Shown piece after piece: positions 6,372 through 12,495 of a DNA stretch of 18,404 bases. The stretch covers positions 1-18,404 of the forward strand of contig JAXDIH010000180.1 in NCBI GenBank assembly GCA_034664105.1. Reading direction: 5' to 3'. Numbering within the stretch: the stretch's first letter is position 1; every line of letters begins with the position of its first letter. The translations under genes were made by a program, and so were the position numbers. Below the pieces are notes generated by a model, which saw only the letters and a program-made list of their open reading frames with translations, was not told the DNA's origin and did no database searches. This stretch comes from JACVRW01 sp034664105 (GTDB lineage Bacteria > Actinomycetota > Thermoleophilia > Solirubrobacterales > Thermoleophilaceae).

Positions 6372-7642
6372 GACGGCTGGCCGCGTCCGTGCCGCTCGCC
6401 GCCGTCCTGCTGAACGTCACGGCGCTGGCCGTGCTGGTGCCCGACATCCGGCTGGCCCTGGGCTCGTCGAGCTCGGGCGGGCAGTGGGTACTGAACGCCT
6501 ACCTGCTGGGGCTGGCGGCCCCGTTGCCGCTGTTCGCGGCGCTGGCCGGCCGCACCAGCGTCCGCGCGCTCGCGGCAGGGGGCGCGCTCACCATGGCGGT
6601 GGGAGCCGTGGTCGGCGCCAGGGCGCACTCGACCGCGGTGCTGGTGGCCGGCGAGGCGTTGCAGGGCGCCGGGGCGGCGGCCGTGCTCGCCTGCGTGGCG
6701 CCGATGCTCGCCGGGGCGCGTCGGGGGATCCTCGCCATCGCGGTGCTGCCCGCGGTCGCGCTCGCGCTCGGCCCGTTCGTGGGCGGCGTGTTCGCCGAGC
6801 AGAACTGGTGGCGGGTGTTCCTCTGGGCGGGTGTGCCGCTGGCCGCGGTCGCGGGCCTGGCCGCGGTCACGGGCCTGGCCACGCTGGCGAGCGCCCCGGC
6901 GCCGCGGCGCGCGACCGCCCCGGCGGGGGCGCTCGCCTTCGCGGCCGGCCTGACCGCGGCCACGATCGCGCTCGTCCAGAGCCACGTGTGGTCCTCGGGC
7001 TGGTGCCTCCTGCTGCTGCTCGCCGGCGCGCTGCTGCTCAGAGGCGGGCTCCGCCCGCAGGCGCGCGGGGCGGCGGTCGCCTGGGCCCTCGCCGGCTGCC
7101 TGGCCGGGCTGCTCTTCCTGATTCCCCAGTACTTCCAGCTCGCCCGCAACCTGTCCGGCCTGCGCAGCGGCACGCTGCTGCTCGCGGTCACCTTGACGGC
7201 GGTGACGGCGTGGACGCTGTCGCGATGGCTGGCCGGCCGCGTGCCCGCCGTGGCCCTGTCGGCCGCCGGGCTCGCGTGCGCCGGCATCGCGCTCGCCGCG
7301 CTGTTCACGATCGCTCCCGATACGCGCTATGCGCTGCTGATCGGCCTGCTCGGCCTGGTGGGCACCGGTCTGGGCGCGGCCGCTGGGGCAGCGGCGGCCA
7401 TGGAGGCGGACGAATCGCCGCTCGGATTGCTCGCGCCCGCGCTCACGGGCGCGACGCTCGGGCTGGCCGCGGCAGGGGCGGCCTTCCAGTCCGGCCAGGC
7501 CGACGACCGCGCCGGTGGCGGCTCGTTCGAGCAGGCACTGGCCGCGGGGGTGGGCTGGGCCGCCCTCGTCATGCTGGCGCTGGTGGTGATCGCCGCGGCG
7601 GTCGTCTGGCTGCCGCGGCGCCGCGCGGGCGCGCCGGCCTAG
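6368..7642 (+). CDS. Major facilitator superfamily transporter (DHA2/EmrB-QacA-like)
   Basis: A 424-residue, strongly hydrophobic protein with about 12 predicted membrane helices. The start is a GTG overlapping the ppx stop as GTGA. Family features are the first helix ending LVPDIRLALG, QWVLNAYLLGLAAPLPLFAALAGR (helix 2 and motif A region), GEALQGAGAAAVLACVAPML, and ALGPFVGGVFAEQNWWRVFLW with motif C followed by the Trp-Arg segment of DHA2 drug exporters. The second half is more degenerate than classical EmrB. The substrate is unknown; co-translation with ppx is unusual and gives no obvious substrate. An 18-bp in-frame duplication at 6842-6877 repeats an AAVxGL element in a membrane helix. 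The stop shares CTAG with the convergent gene. Confidence 0.82.
   Translation: MRRLAASVPLAAVLLNVTALAVLVPDIRLALGSSSSGGQWVLNAYLLGLAAPLPLFAALAGRTSVRALAAGGALTMAVGAVVGARAHSTAVLVAGEALQGAGAAAVLACVAPMLAGARRGILAIAVLPAVALALGPFVGGVFAEQNWWRVFLWAGVPLAAVAGLAAVTGLATLASAPAPRRATAPAGALAFAAGLTAATIALVQSHVWSSGWCLLLLLAGALLLRGGLRPQARGAAVAWALAGCLAGLLFLIPQYFQLARNLSGLRSGTLLLAVTLTAVTAWTLSRWLAGRVPAVALSAAGLACAGIALAALFTIAPDTRYALLIGLLGLVGTGLGAAAGAAAAMEADESPLGLLAPALTGATLGLAAAGAAFQSGQADDRAGGGSFEQALAAGVGWAALVMLALVVIAAAVVWLPRRRAGAPA
7639..7642. other. Shared CTAG carrying both stop codons of convergent genes
   Basis: The transporter ends with TAG at 7640-7642 and the opposite-strand FAH gene ends with TAG at 7641-7639. The two coding regions therefore overlap by exactly one palindromic CTAG. 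Confidence 0.95.
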
Positions 7643-8451
7643 GCCAGCGTCGTCCGCAGCTCGCCCAGCTGCGGGGAGCTGACCACGACCTCGTCGCCCG
7701 GCTTCAGCCAGATCTTCGGGTCGCGCAGGCTGCCAACGCCGGCCGGCGTGCCGGTGGCGACCACGTCGCCGGGCTCCAGCGTCATCAGCATCGACAGGTA
7801 CTCGATCAGCGCGGGGATCGAGTGCACGAGGTCGGCCGTCGAGCTCTCCTGCATCCGCTCGCCGTTTAGGTCGAGCGCGATCCCGATCGCGTCGTGCGGC
7901 CCCGCCTCGTCGGGCGTGACCAGCGCGGGCCCGAACGGCGCCGACCCGTCGAACGCCTTGCCGGGCATCCACTGCGGCGTCTTGAACTGGTAGTCGCGCG
8001 CCGAGAGGTCGTTCAGCAGCGTGTATCCGGCCACGTGATCGAGCGCGCCGGCGGCGGAGATGTCCTTGCCGGTCTTGCCGATAACGAACGCCACCTCGGC
8101 CTCGTAGTCGACCTTGGAGCTCCAGTGCGGCAGCTCGACGGTGGCCCCGTCCGGCCGCAGCGACGTGGCGAACTTGGCGAAGAACGCCGGCGTCTCGGGC
8201 GCCTCGCGGCCGCCCTCCTCGGCGTGCGCGCGGTAGTTGAGGCCGATGCAGATGATCTTGCCCGGCCGGTCGATGGGCGGGAGCAGCTCGGCGTCGCGGA
8301 CCTCGTCGCCGGCCTCCGCCTCGTCCAGCGAACCGGAAGCCAGCAGCGCCTGCAGGCCCCCGGCCGGGGCGTCCCGCACCTCGAACACGCGGCCATCGCG
8401 CAGCAGGCCGGCGCGTGCGCCCTCCGGTGTGGAGTAGTTGACGAATCGCAT
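7639..8451 (-). CDS. Fumarylacetoacetate hydrolase (FAH) family protein
   Basis: A 270-residue protein of the FAH superfamily: a short N-terminal part (MRFVNYSTPEGARAGLL) and the catalytic FAH fold from about residue 60. ICIGLNYRAHAEE contains the usual catalytic His/Glu region. The metal ligands are Glu117 and Glu119 (DYEAEVAFVIG) and Asp148 (LLNDLSARD), followed by KAFDGSAPFGPALV and the closing block GDVVATGTPAGVG. Members are acylpyruvases, fumarylpyruvate hydrolases, oxaloacetate decarboxylases or 2-hydroxyhepta-2,4-diene-1,7-dioate isomerases; the substrate cannot be chosen from sequence. It uses Mg or Mn and is cytosolic. ATG 8451 is 30 bp from the divergent kinase start. No pathway genes for aromatic degradation are adjacent. 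Confidence 0.9.
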   Translation of the reverse strand: MRFVNYSTPEGARAGLLRDGRVFEVRDAPAGGLQALLASGSLDEAEAGDEVRDAELLPPIDRPGKIICIGLNYRAHAEEGGREAPETPAFFAKFATSLRPDGATVELPHWSSKVDYEAEVAFVIGKTGKDISAAGALDHVAGYTLLNDLSARDYQFKTPQWMPGKAFDGSAPFGPALVTPDEAGPHDAIGIALDLNGERMQESSTADLVHSIPALIEYLSMLMTLEPGDVVATGTPAGVGSLRDPKIWLKPGDEVVVSSPQLGELRTTLA

Positions 8452-8459
8452 GGGCGCAG

Positions 8460-8465
8460 AGCCTA
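8460..8465 (-). promoter_or_regulatory. -10 of the FAH gene, leaderless
   Basis: TAGGCT on the minus strand, 8 nt before ATG 8451. The same hexamer precedes alkA and the P450 at similar distance. Confidence 0.5.
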
Positions 8466-8469
8466 TGCG

Positions 8470-8475
8470 TACCCT
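8470..8475 (+). promoter_or_regulatory. -10 of the UbiB-family kinase gene, leaderless
   Basis: TACCCT lies 6 nt before ATG 8482, so transcription should begin at the start codon. It is only 4 bp from the opposite-facing FAH -10. Confidence 0.5.
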
Positions 8476-8481
8476 GGATGG

Positions 8482-9864
8482 ATGGCCGACGACCTCCCCA
8501 CCGGACGCTGGCGTCGCGCCGCGAAGGTGGGCCGGCTGGCCGGGGGCCAGACCGCGCGCGGCTACGCCACCAAGGCCGCCAACCTCACCCGCTCCGAGCA
8601 ATCCCGCCACGACGCCGCGGCGCGCCGGCAGATGGAGGCGGCCGAGCAGATCTTCGACGTGCTGGGGCAGATGAAGGGCGCCGCGATGAAGGTCGGCCAG
8701 GTGGCCTCGTTCATCGACACCGGCGCCTTCCCACCGGAGTTCCAGGAGCGCATCCAGGCGAAGCTGGCGGAGCTGCGCGACGCCGCGCCGCGCGTGCCCT
8801 TCGACCGCATGCGCAAGGTGATCGAGGGCGATCTCGGCGAGCGGCTCGCCGAAGTGTTCGCCGAGTTCGACGAGGAGGCGGTGGCCGCCGCCTCGATCGG
8901 GCAGGTCTACCGCGCCCGCCTGCACGACGGGCGCGAGGTCGCGGTCAAGGTCCAGTACCCGGGCGTGGCCCAGGCGGTGCGGGCCGACCTCCAGAACCTG
9001 GGGCTGATCATGAGGGTCGCCAAGCGCATGGCGCCCGGGATGGACGTCAAGGCGATGACTCGCGAGATCCGCGAGCGCCTGACCGACGAGCTCGACTACG
9101 AGCACGAGGCCCAGCAGCATCGCGCCTTCGCGCGCTCGTGGCGCGCGCACCCGTTCATCTACGTGCCACCGGTGGTCACGGAGCGCTGCAGCGAGCACGT
9201 GCTCGTGTCCGAGTGGGTCGAGGGGATCGGGTTCGAGGAGGTCAAGCAGATGGATCGCGCGACCCGGGATCGCTTCGGCGAGATCGTGTTCCGCTTCTTC
9301 TTCGGCTCGCTCTACCGCAACGGGCACTTCTCGGGCGACCCGCACCCGGGCAACTACCGCCTGATGGACGACGGGCGCGTGGCGTTCATCGACTTCGGGA
9401 TGACCAAGCGCGTCGATCGCGCCGATCTCGAGGCCGAGATCGCGGCGCTGCGCTTCCTCGTGGACCACGACGTCGAGGGCGTGCACCGCCAGCTCGGGGC
9501 GATGGGCTTCTACGACCCGGCCGACGAGCAGGTGACCGCCGAGGCGGTGTTCGAGCACTTCCACGACGTCACGCGCTGGTACATCGAGGATCGCGACGTG
9601 AGCGTCGACCGCGAGCTGGTGGCGCAGGTCCTGATCGACTTCGGCGACCCACGCTCGCGCCACTGGCAGCTGATGCGCCGCGAGACGATGCCGCCCCAGG
9701 CCATGCTGGCGCGGCGCATGGAGGCGCTCACGCTCGGGGTGCTGGGGCAGCTCGAGGCCACGGCCAACTGGCACCGGATCGCCCGCGAGTGGCTGTTCGG
9801 CGATCCGCCGTCCACCGAGCTGGGACGGCTGGAGCAGCCGTTCCACGACCGAGCGGCCGCTTAG
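8482..9864 (+). CDS. ABC1/UbiB (AarF)-family atypical protein kinase-like ATPase
   Basis: A 460-residue member of the ABC1/UbiB family. The hallmark KxGQ is Lys70-Gln73 (MKVGQ), the Ala-rich nucleotide loop is AAAS (135-138) followed by IGQVYRA, and the nucleotide-binding lysine is Lys156 in VAVKVQYPG. The catalytic loop is SGDPHPGN (284-291) and the metal-binding DFG is 304-306. The set is complete, so ATPase activity is expected. In other bacteria UbiB supports ubiquinone synthesis; in actinobacteria, which use menaquinone, the role is unclear, with lipid or quinone handling most likely. Unlike E. coli UbiB I see no C-terminal membrane helices. ATG 8482 is favoured by the -10 six bases upstream. 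Confidence 0.9.
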   Translation: MADDLPTGRWRRAAKVGRLAGGQTARGYATKAANLTRSEQSRHDAAARRQMEAAEQIFDVLGQMKGAAMKVGQVASFIDTGAFPPEFQERIQAKLAELRDAAPRVPFDRMRKVIEGDLGERLAEVFAEFDEEAVAAASIGQVYRARLHDGREVAVKVQYPGVAQAVRADLQNLGLIMRVAKRMAPGMDVKAMTREIRERLTDELDYEHEAQQHRAFARSWRAHPFIYVPPVVTERCSEHVLVSEWVEGIGFEEVKQMDRATRDRFGEIVFRFFFGSLYRNGHFSGDPHPGNYRLMDDGRVAFIDFGMTKRVDRADLEAEIAALRFLVDHDVEGVHRQLGAMGFYDPADEQVTAEAVFEHFHDVTRWYIEDRDVSVDRELVAQVLIDFGDPRSRHWQLMRRETMPPQAMLARRMEALTLGVLGQLEATANWHRIAREWLFGDPPSTELGRLEQPFHDRAAA

Positions 9865-9867
9865 GCT
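9862..9867 (+). promoter_or_regulatory. -10 of alkA embedded in the kinase stop codon
   Basis: TAGGCT starts with the TAG stop of the upstream kinase gene and lies 8 nt before ATG 9876. alkA may thus have its own leaderless transcript besides read-through from the kinase gene. Confidence 0.4.
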
Positions 9868-9875
9868 CCGGCCAC

Positions 9876-10538
9876 ATGCCCCGCCCGAGCGCCGGCTCGC
9901 GTACCAACCCGCTCAAGGCCACACCGAAGGCCGTGCGGACCCTGCGCGAGGCCGACCCGGTGATGGCACGGCTGGTGGACGAGCACGGGGCGCTGGTGCG
10001 GCGCGACCTGAAGCGCGAGCGTCCGGGAGACGCGTACGGCGCGCTGCTGCGCTCGATCGTCGGCCAGCAGCTTTCGACCAAAGCCGCGCGCACGATCTAC
10101 GGGCGCCTGACGGACATCTTCGGCGGCCACGCGCCCACGCCCAAGCAGCTGCTCGCGGCCGACCCCGCGGCCATCCGCGCCGCCGGCCTGTCGGGCCCCA
10201 AGATCGCCTACCTGCGCGACCTGGCCCAGCACGTGGAGGAGGGCACGCTCGAGCTGGAGCGGCTCCCCGACCTGCCCGACGAGGAGGTGGCGGAGCAGCT
10301 CACCGCGATCAAGGGCCTCGGCCAGTGGACCGCGGACATGTTCCTGATGTTCCACCTCGGCCGGCCCGACGTCCTGCCCGTCGGCGACCAGGGCATCCGC
10401 AGGGCCGCGCAGGTCGAGTACGGGCTGCGCAAGCTGCCCAGCCCGGAGCGCCTGGAGAAGCTCGCCAGGCCCTGGCGCCCCTACCGCACGCTGGCCTGCC
10501 TCTACCTCTGGAGCTCGCTCGACAACACGCCGGGGTAG
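9876..10538 (+). CDS. DNA-3-methyladenine glycosylase II (AlkA-like, HhH-GPD)
   Basis: A 220-residue base-excision DNA glycosylase of the HhH-GPD superfamily. GALLRSIVGQQLSTKAARTI is the typical AlkA/MAG1 segment. The helix-hairpin-helix is around residues 144-152 (AIKGLGQWT). The catalytic Asp is Asp171 in LPVGDQGIRRA, and WRPYRTLACLYLW is the conserved closing helix. It removes alkylated purines such as 3-methyladenine from DNA. The N-terminal TBP-like domain of E. coli AlkA is missing, as in the compact forms found in yeast and many bacteria. The gene begins 11 bp after the kinase stop and its 3' end overlaps the opposite-strand DUF1330-like gene by 37 bp. Confidence 0.9.
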   Translation: MPRPSAGSRTNPLKATPKAVRTLREADPVMARLVDEHGALVRRDLKRERPGDAYGALLRSIVGQQLSTKAARTIYGRLTDIFGGHAPTPKQLLAADPAAIRAAGLSGPKIAYLRDLAQHVEEGTLELERLPDLPDEEVAEQLTAIKGLGQWTADMFLMFHLGRPDVLPVGDQGIRRAAQVEYGLRKLPSPERLEKLARPWRPYRTLACLYLWSSLDNTPG

Positions 10539-10900
10539 GCGCCCGGCTCGCAGCAGATCAGCGCCGCGCGCTCGAGTCCGGCCAGCCGATGCTCGCGCGC
10601 CTCGAGCACCTCCGGGGCCGTGGCCAGCGCCGTGAAGGCGGCGAGGTTCGGATACCAGACGGCGATCACCTCGTCGTAGCTGTCGCTGTCGTCGCCGATC
10701 ACCGTGCTCTTGGCCTCCGTGTACCAGAGGATCCGCCCGCCGACCCGTTCGAGCACCGCGCTGGCGACCTCGCCGTAGCGCATGTAGGCCTCCCGGTCGC
10801 GGTAGCGGTTGAGGTTCAGCATCACCACGGGCCCGTCGCGGTCGCCGCCGGCGACCGCGGCAACCGCGGCGAACTGCTCGGCGTCCGGTTCGACGGCCAT
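10502..10900 (-). CDS. DUF1330-like small protein
   Basis: A 132-residue protein resembling the DUF1330 family of small dimeric alpha-beta (ferredoxin-like) barrels: GPVVMLNLNRYRDREAYMRYG, then VGGRILWYTEAK and DEVIAVWYPNLAAFTALATAPEV, which matches the usual fields of that fold. The function of the family is unknown; related folds are small monooxygenases or stress proteins. Its ATG at 10900 overlaps the dehalogenase stop as TGATG (1 nt), so translation is coupled and it belongs to the tetR-dehalogenase operon. The last 12 codons lie antisense to the end of alkA. Confidence 0.75.
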   Translation of the reverse strand: MAVEPDAEQFAAVAAVAGGDRDGPVVMLNLNRYRDREAYMRYGEVASAVLERVGGRILWYTEAKSTVIGDDSDSYDEVIAVWYPNLAAFTALATAPEVLEAREHRLAGLERAALICCEPGAYPGVLSSELQR

Positions 10901-11784
10901 CAGCGGGCGGGCGCCCCGAACGCGGCCAGCATCGCGTCGGCGATCTCGCGGCCGCGGTCCTCCTGCAGGAAGTGCGCGGCGCCTTCGATGCGGACCTGCT
11001 CGCCAGCCGTGGGGATCACCTCGGTGAACCGCTCGCCGGCCTTGGGGAACGGGAAGATCGGATCGGTATCGGAGAACGCCACCAGCGCCGGCTTGTGCCA
11101 GCGGCTGAGGGCATCGCGCGTGGCCTGCATCTCGGGGACGCCCGGGTCCTCGGGAGTCAGCGGCACGAGCAGCGGGAACTGCTGCGCGCCCGCCTTGCTC
11201 TCGGGCGTGGGGAACGGCGCCTCGTAGGCCGCGACCACCTCGGGGGCGAGGTCGGTCGTGGTGGCGCCCTGGATGATCGTCCCGATCGGCAGGTCGGGCG
11301 TGCGCTCGGCGAACTCCCGCCAGGCCATGAAGCCCTTGCTGACGCGGCCGGTGAAGAGGCCGGTGTTGAGCACGACCAGCCGCGCGACCGTGTCGGCGTT
11401 CTCGACCGCCCAGCGCAGCCCGATCGGCCCGCCCCAGTCCTGCACGACGACCGTCACGTCCTCCAGGTCGATCTGCGCGAGGTGACGGCTGACGAAGTCG
11501 ACGTGGCGGTCGTACGTGTACCAGCTCTGGTCGGTTGGCTTGTCCGATCGGCCGAAGCCCACGAGGTCCGGGCACACGACTCGGTGACCGGTCTCGACGA
11601 GCCGGTCGAGCATGTGCCGGTAGAGGTAGCTCCAGCTCGGCTCGCCGTGGAAGCAGAGGACGGTCGGGCCCTCGCCCTCGTCGATGTGGTGCAGGCGCAG
11701 GCCGTCCACCTCGGCGTAGTCGGGCTCGTAGGAATAGCCCGGGAGGTTCTCGAAGCGCTCGTCTGGGGTGCGGAAGACGTCCAT
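10900..11784 (-). CDS. dhmA: Haloalkane dehalogenase, DhlA/DhmA-like (HLD-I)
   Basis: A 294-residue alpha/beta hydrolase opening with MDVFRTPDERFENLPGY, the N-terminus shared by DhlA and DhmA dehalogenases. The oxyanion-hole block is HGEPSWSYLYR (46-56). The nucleophile is Asp116 in VVQDWGG, with Trp117 directly after it as a halide ligand, a feature separating haloalkane dehalogenases from epoxide hydrolases and esterases. The cap holds GFMAWREF, whose Trp155 aligns by eye with the second halide-binding Trp of DhlA. Asp241 (DTDPIFP) and His271 (AAHFLQED) complete the triad. It should hydrolyse a carbon-halogen bond, releasing alcohol and halide in the cytosol. ATG 11784 has AGGAG 8 nt upstream. 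The gene lies 17 nt after tetR and is coupled to the DUF1330-like gene. The natural substrate is unknown. Confidence 0.85.
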   Translation of the reverse strand: MDVFRTPDERFENLPGYSYEPDYAEVDGLRLHHIDEGEGPTVLCFHGEPSWSYLYRHMLDRLVETGHRVVCPDLVGFGRSDKPTDQSWYTYDRHVDFVSRHLAQIDLEDVTVVVQDWGGPIGLRWAVENADTVARLVVLNTGLFTGRVSKGFMAWREFAERTPDLPIGTIIQGATTTDLAPEVVAAYEAPFPTPESKAGAQQFPLLVPLTPEDPGVPEMQATRDALSRWHKPALVAFSDTDPIFPFPKAGERFTEVIPTAGEQVRIEGAAHFLQEDRGREIADAMLAAFGAPAR

Positions 11785-11792
11785 TCGGCCGG

Positions 11793-11797
11793 CTCCT
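11793..11797 (-). promoter_or_regulatory. Ribosome binding site of the haloalkane dehalogenase
   Basis: AGGAG on the minus strand, 8 nt before ATG 11784. This good Shine-Dalgarno for an operon-internal gene contrasts with its absence before promoter-proximal genes. Confidence 0.6.
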
Positions 11798-11801
11798 GTC
11801 G

Positions 11802-12437
11802 TCAACGGCGGATGACCGAGTCCCAGATCTCGACGAGAGTCTGGACGGCGGTCTCGGGCGACACGCGCGGCTCGCCGCCGAACGCGTCCTGCAGGTAGGT
11901 CTCGTTCATCAGGTTCAGCGCCCGCGCGGTCTCGGCGAGGTCGGAGAGCCGCCCCCCATCCAGGCCGGCCACCTCCCGCAGCGACTGCTCGGCGAAGTCG
12001 TCGAAGCGCCTGCGGATCTCGGCATAGGCGGTCGCGACCTCCTCGTCGCGGGCCGCGGCCTCGGCCACGCACCGCAGTAGCGGCCCATGGCGCTGGTAGA
12101 CGACCACGGCGGCCTCCAGCGCCCGCCGCACCGCATCCGTGGCATCGCCCGGATGTGCGGCGACCAAGCCGCGCTGCGCCTCGAAGAGCTGCTCGACAGC
12201 CTCGCCGCTCGTGCGCATCAGCAGGTCCGCCAGGTCGTCGAAGTGGCGATAGAAGATCGTGCGGCCGAGGCCCGCTTCGCGCATCACGGCGTCGACGCTG
12301 AGCTCGCCGTACGTCCGCCGCCGGACCAGCTCCGTCGCGGCAGCGACGATGCGCTGCCGGCTCTCGCGGCGGCTCAGGCGAGCGCGGGTCTGGCGGTCCG
12401 CCGGGGTGGCGGTCAGCTGCGAGTCGATGGCCATCAC
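11802..12437 (-). CDS. TetR-family repressor, EthR-like
   Basis: About 211 residues. The N-terminal TetR DNA-binding domain is plain: RRESRQRIVAAATELVRRR, then the helix-turn-helix at about 46-66 (LSVDAVMREAGLGRTIFYRHF). The C-terminal ligand domain carries ARALNLMNETYLQDAFGGE, which closely resembles the EthR C-terminal segment (ALNLMNER...). The ligand is unknown. Start uncertain: GTG 12437 (followed at once by ATG 12434) is 7 nt after a TATGCT -10, while ATG 12449 overlaps that -10 and GTG 12473 lies inside the divergent promoter. It heads the dehalogenase operon and is divergent from the sulfatase, the common layout of an autoregulating local repressor. Confidence 0.87.
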   Translation of the reverse strand: MMAIDSQLTATPADRQTRARLSRRESRQRIVAAATELVRRRTYGELSVDAVMREAGLGRTIFYRHFDDLADLLMRTSGEAVEQLFEAQRGLVAAHPGDATDAVRRALEAAVVVYQRHGPLLRCVAEAAARDEEVATAYAEIRRRFDDFAEQSLREVAGLDGGRLSDLAETARALNLMNETYLQDAFGGEPRVSPETAVQTLVEIWDSVIRR

Positions 12438-12444
12438 GGCGGCG

Positions 12445-12450
12445 AGCATA
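12445..12450 (-). promoter_or_regulatory. -10 of the tetR-dehalogenase operon
   Basis: TATGCT on the minus strand, 7 nt before GTG 12437. A -35-like GTGTCA (12473-12468) lies 17 bp upstream and is part of the palindromic operator candidate. Confidence 0.5.
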
Positions 12451-12456
12451 CCGAAG

Positions 12457-12485
12457 TTGACACTGTGTGACACGCACTGTACGCT
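12457..12485 (+). promoter_or_regulatory. Sigma70-type promoter of the secreted sulfatase
   Basis: TTGACA (12457-12462), a 17-bp spacer and TACGCT (12480-12485). The -35 matches the consensus fully and the spacing is optimal, the best promoter in the window. The ATG at 12496 follows 10 nt after the -10. Confidence 0.7.
12460..12473. promoter_or_regulatory. Candidate TetR operator between divergent promoters
   Basis: Two overlapping odd palindromes, ACACTGTGT (12460-12468) and GTGTGACAC (12465-12473), share GTGT. They cover the spacer of the sulfatase promoter and the -35 of the tetR promoter, so a bound repressor would block both directions. Confidence 0.5.
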
Positions 12486-12495
12486 CGCGCCCGGA

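Noticed and set aside
6842..6877. 18-bp direct duplication in the transporter gene
   Set aside because: In-frame repeat of a small hydrophobic element within one membrane segment; ordinary slippage in GC-rich DNA, not a mobile or regulatory feature.
6083..7972. 629-codon minus-strand open frame opposite ppx and the transporter
   Set aside because: Low-complexity Arg/Gly/Gln translation with no motif; the plus strand has two well supported genes coupled by GTGA.
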